Shown here piece after piece: positions 33,419 through 43,140 of a stretch of DNA of 64,000 nt. Location of the stretch: the NCBI GenBank assembly GCA_052390115.1, contig JBQTHE010000019.1, positions 5,237 to 69,236 on the forward strand, given 5' to 3'. This DNA is from GCA-003244245 sp052390115. Lineage in GTDB: Bacteria > Actinomycetota > Actinomycetes > Mycobacteriales > Pseudonocardiaceae. The notes below the pieces were generated by a model. The model was not told the DNA's origin, ran no database searches, and saw nothing but the letters and a program-made list of their open reading frames with translations. Made by a program: the position numbers and the translations under genes. The number at the start of each line of letters is the position of its first letter. The stretch's first letter is position 1.

Positions 33419-33547
33419 CACATCACAGCTCCCGCTCAGCTACCGTCAGCAACGCGCAGAGTCTGCCACGCACCCGCATCCAGCAGGCTTGGCGGGCTCA
33501 GTGGCACCCCGATAGGCCCGCCGCGCCCGCTCGATGCGAACGTCCAG

Positions 33548-34270
33548 TCACGGCAGGAATCTGGATAGCGAGTCCAGGAAGCCAGTGACGACGTAGTACA
33601 GCAGCAACCCCATGATGATCAATATGGTGAGAACGAAAGCAGTCGCGCCCCCATCCGAGCGACCCACCCGTGGAGAGTCGACTTGTTCCCGGCGAATCCG
33701 GCGACGGAGGTCGGTCAGCGGCGCGGATTCGCGGGACCCGCCCGCCATCGGTGGGCGGTAGCGCAGCCCGCCGGGCCGGCGCGGCTGCGACGGAACGGGC
33801 GGGATCAGCGCGGAAACCGGCGGTGGGCGCGGGGACGAGCGCCCCAGCGCCTCGGTGCCGTGCCTCCCCGACTGCGCCCCTGCAGGCGACCCTGCTGCCG
33901 GCCCTGCCGACGGTCCTGCTGACGCCGTGGAGTGCGGCTGTGCTGCGACATCGACCTTCGCGACATCGACGGGCCGGACGCTGGCATCCGGGGCCTTCGG
34001 TTGCCCAGTCGATTGCGGAGCAGCCTGCGGTGCCGGGGCTGCCGGAGGATCCTGATCCACTGCCTCAGCGGGGGCGCCGGCATCGTCACCGAGCACCGCG
34101 GCAATCGCCTCCCGCAGCGCACCGTCGTCGTCCGGAACGGGGGGTAGCCACATCGGCGGTAACTCCGGTACGTCCCGCCAGGACCCGCGTCCGGACGACG
34201 GGTCGGCCAGCGGCTCAGGCGCTTGGGTGCCGTCGAACCCGGACAAGGTGTCCGACGTCGGCTCGCTCAT
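33548..34270 (-). CDS. Ala/Pro-rich protein with C-terminal membrane anchor
   Basis: About 240 residues from ATG 34270 (34279 is also possible). A long disordered Ala/Pro/Ser/Gln-rich region (residues ~1-190), an arginine-rich stretch (LRRRIRREQVDSPRVGR), then a single C-terminal membrane helix TAFVLTILIIMGLLLYYVVTG and a short tail. This is a tail-anchored layout. No domain is recognised. It lies between topA and the DUF3558 gene on the same strand. Confidence 0.75.
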   Translation of the reverse strand: MSEPTSDTLSGFDGTQAPEPLADPSSGRGSWRDVPELPPMWLPPVPDDDGALREAIAAVLGDDAGAPAEAVDQDPPAAPAPQAAPQSTGQPKAPDASVRPVDVAKVDVAAQPHSTASAGPSAGPAAGSPAGAQSGRHGTEALGRSSPRPPPVSALIPPVPSQPRRPGGLRYRPPMAGGSRESAPLTDLRRRIRREQVDSPRVGRSDGGATAFVLTILIIMGLLLYYVVTGFLDSLSRFLP

Positions 34271-34337
34271 GGTGGCCATGGTCGCAGAAATCGTCGTGAG
34301 TGCGAACCGCTGCTAGGGTTCTAGCGCCGGTTCACAC

Positions 34338-37049
34338 TCACGAGCGCCGTGCAGGGGCGCCCTTCGCGCGTTTCTCGGCGAGCAGCTCAGCGGCGCGCTC
34401 GTCGGTGAGCTGCGCAACGCTGTCGCCCTTGCGCAGCGACGCGTTGATGCCCTCGCCGTCGGTGACATAGGGTCCGAAGCGACCCTCCTTGATGACCATC
34501 GGCTTGCCGGTCACCGGATCCGGGGCCAGCTCGCGCAGCGGCGGCTTGGCGGCTGCCTGGCGGCCCCGGCGCTTGGGCTCGGCGTAGATCTTGCACGCCT
34601 CATCGAGGGTGACGGTGAAGATCTGCTCCTCGTCGGTCAAGGACCGGGAGTCGGTACCTCTCTTGAGGTACGGTCCGTAGCGGCCGTTCTGGGCGGTGAT
34701 CTCCTGGCCGGTCTCCGGATCGTTACCCACCAACCGGGGCAGCGACAGCAGCCGAAGCGCATCGTCGAGGGTCACCGTCTCCAGGCTCATGGACTTGAGC
34801 AGCGAGCCGGTCCGCGGCTTGGGCTTCTTCGCTGGGCCCTTGTCTGGCTCCTTTTCTGGGCCCAGGTCGGGTAGCACCTCGGTGACGTAGGGCCCGTAAC
34901 GGCCCTCCTTGGCGACGATCTCGTGCCCGGTCACCGGATCGGTGCCCAGCGAGCGGCCCTCCATCGGGGTGGCGAACAGCTTCTCGGCGATCTCGGCGGT
35001 CAGCTCGTCGGGCGGCAGGTCGTCGGTCAGGTTGGCCCGCTGAGACTCGCCGTCGACCGTTCTTTCTAAGTAGGGGCCGTAGCGCCCGACCCGGACCACG
35101 ATGTCGCGGCCCGCATCATCGGTGAACAGCGGGATGGAATTGATCTCGCGCGCGTCGATTTCCTCGAGGTTCACCCCGACCAGCTTCTTGAGCCCACCGA
35201 AGCGGGCCACCGACATCGTGCCGCCCCGCTCCGAGCCGAAGTAGAAGCCGGTCAGCCATTCGGTGCGGTGCTGCGCGCCGGATGCGATGGAGTCCAGCTC
35301 GTCTTCCATGGCGGCGGTGAAGTCGTAGTCGACCAGGCATCCGAAGTGCCGCTCCATGAGTCCGACCACGGCGAACGCCACCCAGGACGGCACCAGCGCC
35401 GACCCGCGCTTCCATACATACCCGCGGTCCTGGATGGTGTTGATGATCGAGGCGTAGGTGGACGGGCGGCCGATGCCGAGCTCCTCCATCGCGTTGACCA
35501 GGCTGGGCTCCGTGTAGCGCGGTGGCGGGGTGGTGGTGTGCCCCTCGGGTTCCAGCTCGAGCGCCGTGACGGGGTGACCCTCAGACAGCTGCGGCAGCCT
35601 GCGCTCGGCGTCGTCGGTCTCACCCCCGGCCTCCTCATCGACGGTCTCGACGTAGGCCTTGAGGAACCCAGGGAACGTGATCGTGCGACCGGATGCCGCG
35701 AACGTGCACTGCTCACCGGTCGCCGCCACCCCGTTGATCTTCACGCTCATGGTGGTGCCACGAGCGTCGGCCATCTGGGAGGCGACGGTGCGCTGCCAGA
35801 TCAGCTCATAAAGCCGGAACTCGTCGGTGTCCAGGGTGTTCGCCACCTGGCCGGGCGTCTGGAAACTCTCCCCAGCGGGCCGGATGGCTTCATGCGCCTC
35901 CTGGGCGTTTTTCACCTTGCGGGTGTACTGCCGGGGGCTGCCGTGCAGGTAACGGTCGCCGTACAGCTCGCGGGCCTGGGCCCGGGCCGCCGCGATCGCC
36001 GTCTCGGACAGCGTCGTGGAGTCGGTCCGCATGTAGGTGATGTAGCCGTTCTCGTAGAGTCGCTGGGCGGTGCGCATCGTCCGCTCGGCCGAAAAGCGCA
36101 GCTTCCGGCCGGCCTCCTGCTGCAGCGTGGAGGTCATGAACGGCGCGTAGGGCCGGCGGGTATAGGGCTTCTCCTCAACGCTCGAGACCGCGAGCCGGGC
36201 CTCGACGAGCGCCTCCGCCAGACGTCCGGCGTGTACCTCGTCGACGATCAGCAGGTCGCTGTCGGCGCGCTTGGGCTGACCGTCGGGGCCGAAGTCTCGC
36301 CCGGTAGCGACCCGGCGGCCGTCGACGCCCACCAGCCGCGCGCCGAACGTGCGAGGGGTCGCGTCTACCCCGGCGTCCAGCACTGCGGACAGGTCCCAGT
36401 AGGACGCGGATACGAAGGCCATCCGCTCACGTTCGCGACGCACGATGATGCGGGTGGCCACCGACTGCACCCGTCCGGCGGACAGCTTCGGCATCACCTT
36501 TTTCCACAGCACCGGGGAGACTTCGTAGCCATAGAGCCGGTCCAGGATTCGCCGGGTCTCCTGGGCGTCGACTAAGTGCTGGTCCAGGTCGCGGGGGTGC
36601 TCTGCGGCTGCGCGGATGGCCGGCTCGGTGATCTCGTGGAAGACCATCCGGCGGACTGGCACCTTTGGCTTGAGGGTCTGCAGCAGGTGCCAGGCGATGG
36701 CCTCGCCCTCGCGGTCGGCGTCGGTGGCGAGGTAGAGCTCATCGACGCCCTTGAGCGCGTGGCGCAGTTCTGTGACGGTGGACCGCTTTTCCGGGGTGAC
36801 GATGTAGAGCGGCTCGAAGGCGTTGTCCACGTCCACGCCAAGGCGTGCCCAAGACTCGCCCTTGTACTTGGCGGGGACGTCGGCGGCCCCCCTCGGCAAG
36901 TCGCGGATGTGTCCCCGGGAGGACTCGACCACGTATTCCGAACCGAGGTAGGGGGCGATCTTGCGGGCCTTGGTGGGCGACTCCACGATCACCAGACGCC
37001 GTCGACCGCCGGACGCGCCGCCCGGACCTGCCGTCTTCGATGTTGCCAC
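34338..37049 (-). CDS. topA: DNA topoisomerase I (type IA)
   Basis: A 903-residue protein from a GTG start. The Toprim domain begins RLVIVESPTKARKI, with the acidic triad around LATDADREGEA (Asp110, Asp112). The catalytic Tyr339 is in GYITYMRTDS. QEAGRKLRFSAERTMRTAQRLYE and EELGIGRPSTYA-like motifs follow. The C-terminus lacks Cys4 zinc fingers and has repeated GRYGPYV/L-type basic TopoI C-terminal domains (for example GRYGPYLE, GRYGPYVT, GRFGPYVT), as in actinobacterial TopA. It relaxes negative supercoils and is essential. Confidence 0.97.
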   Translation of the reverse strand: MATSKTAGPGGASGGRRRLVIVESPTKARKIAPYLGSEYVVESSRGHIRDLPRGAADVPAKYKGESWARLGVDVDNAFEPLYIVTPEKRSTVTELRHALKGVDELYLATDADREGEAIAWHLLQTLKPKVPVRRMVFHEITEPAIRAAAEHPRDLDQHLVDAQETRRILDRLYGYEVSPVLWKKVMPKLSAGRVQSVATRIIVRRERERMAFVSASYWDLSAVLDAGVDATPRTFGARLVGVDGRRVATGRDFGPDGQPKRADSDLLIVDEVHAGRLAEALVEARLAVSSVEEKPYTRRPYAPFMTSTLQQEAGRKLRFSAERTMRTAQRLYENGYITYMRTDSTTLSETAIAAARAQARELYGDRYLHGSPRQYTRKVKNAQEAHEAIRPAGESFQTPGQVANTLDTDEFRLYELIWQRTVASQMADARGTTMSVKINGVAATGEQCTFAASGRTITFPGFLKAYVETVDEEAGGETDDAERRLPQLSEGHPVTALELEPEGHTTTPPPRYTEPSLVNAMEELGIGRPSTYASIINTIQDRGYVWKRGSALVPSWVAFAVVGLMERHFGCLVDYDFTAAMEDELDSIASGAQHRTEWLTGFYFGSERGGTMSVARFGGLKKLVGVNLEEIDAREINSIPLFTDDAGRDIVVRVGRYGPYLERTVDGESQRANLTDDLPPDELTAEIAEKLFATPMEGRSLGTDPVTGHEIVAKEGRYGPYVTEVLPDLGPEKEPDKGPAKKPKPRTGSLLKSMSLETVTLDDALRLLSLPRLVGNDPETGQEITAQNGRYGPYLKRGTDSRSLTDEEQIFTVTLDEACKIYAEPKRRGRQAAAKPPLRELAPDPVTGKPMVIKEGRFGPYVTDGEGINASLRKGDSVAQLTDERAAELLAEKRAKGAPARRS

Positions 37050-37260
37050 GCTCGACCTACCTCGGTGTACGACTCCTGATGCCCCGACCCCCGCGCCCCA
37101 GTGTGCACAATCCGGCGCACCAGGGGGCAGTCAGCGTCGCACACGAAGCCGGGGACAGCGGCATCCTGCGTTACGCCACGCGGGTCAAATCAGCCCACTG
37201 ACAGCCCGATCGGAGCAGCGTTACGCGCTGCCCGACCAGCCCAGCGCGCTACGACCCGAG

Positions 37261-37842
37261 TCAGCTCGGGCTACCCAACCGCTGGCACTCCGGCGCAGTA
37301 CGGAATGCCGGCAACAGTTCCTGGTTGCTGGTCAGCTGTTGGACCTGGGCGCTGGCGGCGCCGAGATCGGGGCCTGCGAGGCGGCTGAGCTTGTTCACGA
37401 ACTCCGGGTCGTTCGGGTCCAACTCGGCGAGCTTCGCCCGCTGGCCGGCCACCGACTCGGCCGCGGTCTTGAAGAAGCTCACCACGGTGTCATGGATCCG
37501 CTTGCCATCGTTGATCTTCGGCGGGCCGACCTGCTCGAGATTGCGGGCGGTGTCCGCCATCGCCCGCTGGGAGCTGTCGGCGAAGGCGAGCAGCCCGTCC
37601 TTCTGTCCCTGCGGCGTTGCCTCCGCCTTCCCGACGGCGGCGGCTCCGGTGATCACCCCACTGAGGCCACCGCAGAACGCGCCCACCCAGGCGACCGGGT
37701 CAGAACCTGTCGGGGCGGCCGGCTTGGCGTCACCCGAGCTCTTGGCGTCACCCGAGTCGTTGGCGTCGCCGGAGCCGCACCCCGCCAGCGCCAGGACCAG
37801 AGCCACGATGACGACGCCGGACCGACGACGAGATGAAGGCAT
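37261..37842 (-). CDS. Lipoprotein of unknown function
   Basis: 193 residues. The signal peptide RSGVVIVALVLALAGC has a lipobox; SGDAKSSGDAK tandem Gly/Asp/Ser repeats form a linker, followed by a helical domain (DPVAWVGAFCGGLSGVITGA, FADSSQRAMADTARNLEQVGPP, IHDTVVSFFKTAAESV). The helical part resembles small actinobacterial lipoproteins without a named family. It sits between topA and hppA on the same strand but with large gaps, so it is probably its own unit. Confidence 0.8.
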   Translation of the reverse strand: MPSSRRRSGVVIVALVLALAGCGSGDANDSGDAKSSGDAKPAAPTGSDPVAWVGAFCGGLSGVITGAAAVGKAEATPQGQKDGLLAFADSSQRAMADTARNLEQVGPPKINDGKRIHDTVVSFFKTAAESVAGQRAKLAELDPNDPEFVNKLSRLAGPDLGAASAQVQQLTSNQELLPAFRTAPECQRLGSPS

Positions 37843-37920
37843 AGCTACTCCTCTCCGACGGTCGGTACACGTTTCGACCCGTCAGTAACGCGGGGAACGC
37901 TACTAGGACGGGTGCACCCG

Positions 37921-40218
37921 TTACGCGGTGACCTCAGCGGGTGCTGCGTCCACCAGCGAGGTGGACCGCCGTTTGGAGATCACGACCGCTGCCACAATGA
38001 CCGCCCCCGCAGCCAGGGCGATGCCGGTGCTCTGCAGTGTGGAGATGCCTTCGGCTCCTCTGACTGCGACGATCGCCGGGGCGATCAGTACCGCGACCAG
38101 GTTCATCACCTTGATCAGTGGGTTGATCGCCGGGCCCGCGGTGTCCTTGAACGGGTCACCCACGGTGTCCCCGATGACGGTCGCGGCATGCGCGTCGGAG
38201 CCCTTGCCGCCGTGGTTACCGTCCTCGACCAGCTTCTTGGCGTTGTCCCAGGCGCCACCCGAGTTGGCGAGGAAGATCGCCATCAGGGTACCGGTGATGA
38301 TCGCCCCTGCCAGGTATCCGGCCAGCGGGCCGACGCCGAGGCCGAAGCCCACCGCGACCGGGGCCAGCACGGCCAGCAGGCCTGGGGTCGCCAGCTCCCG
38401 CAGCGAGTCCTTGGTGCAGATGTCGACCACCCGGCCGTATGCCGGTCGCACCGACCCGTCCATGATCCCGGGGTTGTCCCGGAATTGGCGGCGCACCTCG
38501 TAGACCACGGCTCCGGCCGCCCGGGACACCGCGTTGATCGCCAGCCCGGAGAACATGAACACCACCGCAGCGCCGATGGTCAGGCCCACCAGGACGTTGG
38601 GCACCGAGACGTTGAACGCCTCATCCAGGTCCAGGCCAGCGGCCGCGGACAGGATGGCATCCCGGTAGGCACCGAACAGTGCCGTCGCGGCAAGCACCGC
38701 GGTGGCGATCGCGATGCCCTTGGTGATCGCCTTGGTGGTGTTGCCCACCGCGTCGAGCTCGGTGAGGATTCCCACCCCCTCGCCCTTGACGTCGCCGGAC
38801 ATCTCGGCGATGCCTTGGGCATTGTCGCTGACCGGTCCGAAGGTATCCATCGCCACGATGACACCGACCGTGGTCAGCAGCCCGGTCCCGGCCAGCGCGA
38901 CCGCGAACAGCGCGACGGTGACCGACCCGGACAGCAGGAACGCCCCGTACACCGCGGCGCCGATCACCAGCGCGGTGTACACCGCCGACTCGAAACCGAT
39001 CGAGATCCCAGCCAGGATGACGGTGGCGGCACCGGTCAGCGAGCTGCTGCCGACGTCACGGACCGGTCGGTGCTCGGTGCCGGTGAAGTAGCCGGTGAGC
39101 CACAGGATGACTCCGGCCAGCACGATGCCGATGATCACGGCGATCGCCGCGATGAGCGCCGGGTTGCCAGGGACTGTGCTGCTCAGCTGACCGTCGATGT
39201 CGGTGACGCCGGCGAGCTCGCCGAAGCTGTTGGGCAGGTAGAGGAACGCGGCCACCGTACACGCCACCGCCGAGATCGCCGCGGAGATGTAGAAGGAGCG
39301 GTTGATGGCACGCAGCCCGGGCTCGCCGGCCCGGGCCCGGGTGATGTACACGCCGATCACCGCGGTCACCACGCCGATCGCCGGCACGATCAGCGGGAAC
39401 AGCAAGCCCTTCAGGCCGAATGCCGCCGTGCCCAGGATCAGCGCCGCGACCAGCGTCACCGCGTAGGACTCGAACAGGTCAGCGGCCATGCCGGCGCAGT
39501 CGCCGACGTTGTCGCCGACGTTGTCGGCGATGGTGGCGGCGTTGCGCGGGTCATCCTCGGGGATGCCCGCCTCGATCTTGCCGACCAGGTCGCCACCCAC
39601 ATCGGCGGCCTTGGTGAAGATGCCACCGCCGACCCGCATGAACATCGCGAGCAGCGCGGCACCGAAGCCGAAGCCCTCCAGCACCCGAGGCGCCTGACCG
39701 GCGTAGACCAGCACCACCAGCGCGGCACCGAACAGGCCCAGGCCCACGGTGGCCATGCCCACCACGCCACCGGTGCGGAACGCGATGCGCATCGCCTTCT
39801 CCCGGCCACCTGACTCGTTGGACGCCGCCGCGACCCGGAAATTGGCGCGGGTGGACAGCCACATGCCCATATAGCCGATCGACGCCGAGAACAGCGCCCC
39901 GAGCAGGAAGAAGATCGAGCGGCCGATCCGCTCGCCGGTGGTCTCGGCTGGTAGCGCGAACAGCACCAGGAAGACGATCACGGCGAACACGGACAGCGTC
40001 CTGAACTGCCGGTTCAGGTAAGCCGAGGCGCCCTCCTGGATCGCCCGGCCGATCTCCTGCATGCGCGGCGTACCCTGACCTGCGGCCAGCACCTCCCGGA
40101 GCAGGACGGCGCCGACGGCCAGAGCGGCCAAAGCGACGACGGCTACCACGCCGACGACGGTGTAGTCCCCCCCGCTCAGCTCAAGATCCCCGTACTGGGC
40201 GGGGATGAACCCGGACAT
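37921..40218 (-). CDS. hppA: Membrane-bound proton-translocating pyrophosphatase, K+-independent type
   Basis: ATG 40218 with GGAGGACGG upstream; 765 residues, about sixteen membrane helices. Pyrophosphate-site motifs: DVGGDLVGKIEAGIPEDDPRN, DNVGDNVGDCAGMAADLFESY and DTVGDPFKDTAGPAINPLIK. In GNTTKAITKG the Lys after GNTT marks the K+-independent class; K+-dependent enzymes have Ala there. It couples PPi hydrolysis to proton export across the plasma membrane and recycles biosynthetic PPi. The last residues are low-complexity. Long open frames on the opposite strand are antisense shadows. Confidence 0.95.
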   Translation of the reverse strand: MSGFIPAQYGDLELSGGDYTVVGVVAVVALAALAVGAVLLREVLAAGQGTPRMQEIGRAIQEGASAYLNRQFRTLSVFAVIVFLVLFALPAETTGERIGRSIFFLLGALFSASIGYMGMWLSTRANFRVAAASNESGGREKAMRIAFRTGGVVGMATVGLGLFGAALVVLVYAGQAPRVLEGFGFGAALLAMFMRVGGGIFTKAADVGGDLVGKIEAGIPEDDPRNAATIADNVGDNVGDCAGMAADLFESYAVTLVAALILGTAAFGLKGLLFPLIVPAIGVVTAVIGVYITRARAGEPGLRAINRSFYISAAISAVACTVAAFLYLPNSFGELAGVTDIDGQLSSTVPGNPALIAAIAVIIGIVLAGVILWLTGYFTGTEHRPVRDVGSSSLTGAATVILAGISIGFESAVYTALVIGAAVYGAFLLSGSVTVALFAVALAGTGLLTTVGVIVAMDTFGPVSDNAQGIAEMSGDVKGEGVGILTELDAVGNTTKAITKGIAIATAVLAATALFGAYRDAILSAAAGLDLDEAFNVSVPNVLVGLTIGAAVVFMFSGLAINAVSRAAGAVVYEVRRQFRDNPGIMDGSVRPAYGRVVDICTKDSLRELATPGLLAVLAPVAVGFGLGVGPLAGYLAGAIITGTLMAIFLANSGGAWDNAKKLVEDGNHGGKGSDAHAATVIGDTVGDPFKDTAGPAINPLIKVMNLVAVLIAPAIVAVRGAEGISTLQSTGIALAAGAVIVAAVVISKRRSTSLVDAAPAEVTA

Positions 40219-40346
40219 CCGTCCTCCTGGTTTCCATGCATACACCGAACGCGCCGCCCCGCGAGACGGCATCCCGGCCGGTGAGTCTATGCGTTGCCGT
40301 CGCTGGTCACCTCGGCCGGTGCCGTTGACCGCCGACTGCTCCCCGT

Positions 40347-40410
40347 CTCCCGAACTCAACAGGGGAGCTGTTTGATCAAGCCCGGACAGCTCCCCTGTTG
40401 AGTTCGGGAG
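40347..40410. repeat. GAACTCAAC-type hairpin (copy 6, perfect 25-bp arms)
   Basis: Perfect complementary arms at 40347-40371 and 40386-40410 begin CTCCCGAACTCAACAGG, with a 14-base loop containing TTGATCAA. It lies between the divergent starts of hppA and the helicase gene, so it is not a simple terminator. No GTCCCGTRGATC ends are present here, unlike elements A and B. Confidence 0.9.
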
Positions 40411-40473
40411 CCACAGCGCACCCAGGCCGCAGCCTCTGTGAAGGGTGATGAGGTTAGCGTGCGGGGTGGGGGA

Positions 40474-42888
40474 ATGGCGGCGAGTGGGAGGCGGACGGCG
40501 GTGCAGCGCGGTGAGGGGCGGGGGCAGGCCCTGCTGCGGGGGCTGCTCGCCACCGCCGGCCGAGCCGGCAATCAGACCACCGCCGTGGACGGTGAATCGC
40601 CGTTGCGACACGCTGTGACGATTCCGGCCCGGGCTGCGACGACGGTGCCGTGGCCGTGTTGGATGCCCGATGAGCTGCGGGCGGCCTTTGAGGTGACGGG
40701 TGTGGCGGCGCCGTGGGCGCATCAGATCGCCGTCGCGGAGCTGGCCCGAGCGGGCCGCCACGTCGTGGTCGCCACCGGTACCGCGTCGGGTAAGTCGCTG
40801 GCCTACCAGCTGCCGGTGCTCACCGACCTGCTGACCGACCAGCAGGCCACCGCGCTGTATCTGGCTCCCACCAAGGCGTTGGGCGCCGACCAGATCCGGG
40901 CGGTGGCCGCGCTGGAGCTGGCCGGGGTGCGGCCCGCCGGTTACGACGGCGATACCCCGATGGCCGAGCGGGACTGGGTGCGCGCACACGCCCGGTGGGT
41001 GTTCACCAACCCGGACATGCTGCACCACGGCCTGCTCCCCCGGCACGACCGCTGGGCACGCCTGCTGCGGAGGTTGCGCTTCGTGGTGATCGACGAGTGC
41101 CACGCCTACCGGGGGGTGTTCGGCTCGCACGTCGCCCTGCTGCTGCGCCGGTTACGCCGGGTCGCCGCCCGCTACGGCGCGCATCCGGTGTTCGTGCTCG
41201 CGTCGGCGACGGTCGCAGACCCGGCTGCCTCGGCCTCCCGGCTCACCGGCCTGGACACAGTGGCCGTCACCGAGGACGCATCCCCACGCGGTGAGCGCAC
41301 CGTGGCACTGTGGGAGCCGCCGTTGCTGGACGAGCTGACCGGCGAGAACGGGGCACCGGTGCGCCGATCGGCAGGAGCCGAAGCCGCTCGGCTGCTGGCC
41401 GACCTGGTGATTGAAGGCGCCCGCACCCTGGTGTTCGTCCGCTCCCGCCGGGGCGCGGAGCTGACCGCTCTGGGGGCCCAGCGGGCGCTGTCGGCCGCTG
41501 CGGCAGGTGACCTCGCCTCCCGGATCGCCGCCTACCGGGCGGGCTATCTCCCCGAGGAGCGCCGGGCGCTGGAGAAGGCGCTGGACTCCGAGGAGCTGCT
41601 CGGGGTGGCCTCGACCAACGCGCTGGAGCTGGGGGTGGACATCGCCGGCCTCGATGCGGTGGTGCTGGCCGGTTACCCGGGCACCCGGGCGTCGTTCTGG
41701 CAGCAGGCCGGGCGAGCCGGACGGGCCGGGTCCGGGGCGCTGGTGGTGTTCGTCGCCCGGGACGACCCGCTGGACACCTACCTGGTTCATCACAGTGCGG
41801 CGCTGCTGGGCTCAGCGGTCGAGGCGACCGTGCTGGACCCGACGAACCCCTACGTGCTGCGACCGCAGCTGGCCTGCGCGGCCGCCGAGCTGCCGCTGAC
41901 CGAAGCCTGCGTCGAGGAGCTGGGTGGCGAGATGGCTCGGTCCGTGGTCGCTGAACTGGTTGCCGAGGGGGCGTTGCGCCGCCGCCCCGGCGGTTGGTAC
42001 TGGGCCACTCCACGGCAGCGCTCATACCCCAGCCCGCACTCCGAGGTCGACATCCGTGGCTCCGGGGGGCAGCAGGTGGCGGTGGTGGAGGCCGGCACCG
42101 GTCGGATGCTCGGCACCGTCGACCCCGTCTCAGCCTGCAGCACGGTGCACCCGGGCGCGGTGTATCTGCATCGGGGTGACTCGTTCGTCGTCGACGAGCT
42201 GGATCTGGACGCCGGAATCGCCCTGGTGCATCCCGAGGAGCCGGCCTGGCACACCTCGGCCCGATCCACCAGCGACATCTGCGTGGTGTCGGTGCTGGCG
42301 CAGCGGCGGTCGGGTGGGGTGTCAGTGGCGCTGGGCGAGGTGGAAGTGACCTCACAGGTCGTCGGCTACCTGCGGCAGCTGCCGTCGGGCGAGGTACTCG
42401 ATGCTGTCGGGTTGGAGCTGCCGGCGGCCACGCTGCGCACCAGGGCGGTCTGGTACACGGTGTCCGAGCAGTTGCTCGCCGGCGCCGGGCTGGCACCGGC
42501 CGCCTGGCCCGGCGCGCTGCACGCCGCCGAGCACGCCGCGATCGGCCTGCTGCCCCTGGTCGCCACCTGCGACCGGTGGGATATCGGTGGCGTCTCTACG
42601 GCGCTGCACCCGGACACCGGAGAGCCGACGGTGTTCGTGCACGACGGGCATCCCGGTGGAGCCGGGTTCGCCGACCGGGGCCACGCCGCGCTTACACCGT
42701 GGCTGACGGCGACCAGAGACGCCATCGCCGCCTGCGAGTGCCCGGCCGGTTGCCCCTCGTGTGTGCAGTCGCCGAAATGCGGCAACGGCAACGACCCGCT
42801 GGACAAGGCCGGCGCGATCGAGGTGCTCAACGTCGTGCTCGCCGCGCTGCCGGCAAGCATGCATTCGAAGTCGCGCGATGAGCGCTAG
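40474..42888 (+). CDS. DEAD/DEAH-box helicase with DUF1998 (SftH/MrfA/Hrq1-like)
   Basis: ATG 40474 (MAASGRRTAVQRGEG) with GGTGGGGG upstream; ~804 residues. SF2 motifs: Q-like WAHQ, motif I ATGTASGKS, Ia APTKALGADQ, II VIDECHAY (DExH), III LASATVADP, and V/VI TNALELGVDIAGLDAVVLAGYPGT and QQAGRAGR. The C-terminal DUF1998 part ends CECPAGCPSCVQSPKCGNGN, four Cys likely binding zinc. This is the family of Mycobacterium SftH and Bacillus MrfA, 3'-5' helicases in repair of mitomycin damage. No mrfB nuclease gene is adjacent. Confidence 0.93.
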   Translation: MAASGRRTAVQRGEGRGQALLRGLLATAGRAGNQTTAVDGESPLRHAVTIPARAATTVPWPCWMPDELRAAFEVTGVAAPWAHQIAVAELARAGRHVVVATGTASGKSLAYQLPVLTDLLTDQQATALYLAPTKALGADQIRAVAALELAGVRPAGYDGDTPMAERDWVRAHARWVFTNPDMLHHGLLPRHDRWARLLRRLRFVVIDECHAYRGVFGSHVALLLRRLRRVAARYGAHPVFVLASATVADPAASASRLTGLDTVAVTEDASPRGERTVALWEPPLLDELTGENGAPVRRSAGAEAARLLADLVIEGARTLVFVRSRRGAELTALGAQRALSAAAAGDLASRIAAYRAGYLPEERRALEKALDSEELLGVASTNALELGVDIAGLDAVVLAGYPGTRASFWQQAGRAGRAGSGALVVFVARDDPLDTYLVHHSAALLGSAVEATVLDPTNPYVLRPQLACAAAELPLTEACVEELGGEMARSVVAELVAEGALRRRPGGWYWATPRQRSYPSPHSEVDIRGSGGQQVAVVEAGTGRMLGTVDPVSACSTVHPGAVYLHRGDSFVVDELDLDAGIALVHPEEPAWHTSARSTSDICVVSVLAQRRSGGVSVALGEVEVTSQVVGYLRQLPSGEVLDAVGLELPAATLRTRAVWYTVSEQLLAGAGLAPAAWPGALHAAEHAAIGLLPLVATCDRWDIGGVSTALHPDTGEPTVFVHDGHPGGAGFADRGHAALTPWLTATRDAIAACECPAGCPSCVQSPKCGNGNDPLDKAGAIEVLNVVLAALPASMHSKSRDER

Positions 42889-42897
42889 AATAGCTGC

Positions 42898-43140
42898 GTG
42901 GCTACGATCCAGATCCGCGATGTATCGGACGACGTGCACCGCATCTACCAGCAGCGGGCCGCACTGGCGGGGATGAGCTTGCAGGAGTACCTCCGTGCTG
43001 AGCTGACCCGGAATGCACGAACCCGGACCCCGGCTGAATTGGTGGCCGAGACCGAGCAGCGACTGATCTCGGAAGGCAGTGAGGGGTTCGCCACCCGATC
43101 CTCGGCCGCGCTGCTCCGAGCGGATCGGGCGGCGCATTGA
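42898..43140 (+). CDS. FitA/VapB-type antitoxin
   Basis: 80 residues from a GTG start. MATIQIRDVSDDVHRIYQQRAALAGMSLQEYLRAELTR is a ribbon-helix-helix domain of the FitA type (IRDVxxDVHxxLxxRAAxxGxSLQEYL). The C-terminal tail binds the toxin. It overlaps the PIN gene by TTGA. It lies 9 bases after the helicase stop, so it may read through from that gene. Confidence 0.9.
   Translation: MATIQIRDVSDDVHRIYQQRAALAGMSLQEYLRAELTRNARTRTPAELVAETEQRLISEGSEGFATRSSAALLRADRAAH

Noticed and set aside
37912..39813. Long plus-strand ORF (633 codons) over hppA
   Set aside because: It is antisense to the clear pyrophosphatase gene, has Arg/Gly/His/Gln-rich non-protein-like composition and no ribosome site. 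High-GC codon bias creates such frames.
40347..40410. Perfect hairpin as a terminator
   Set aside because: It sits between divergent start codons, not after a gene, so a terminator role is unlikely; it is reported as a repeat.
40219..41130. N-terminal extension of the pyrophosphatase
   Set aside because: The extra ~300 residues are antisense to the helicase and lack similarity; ATG 40218 has a strong ribosome site and the family start.
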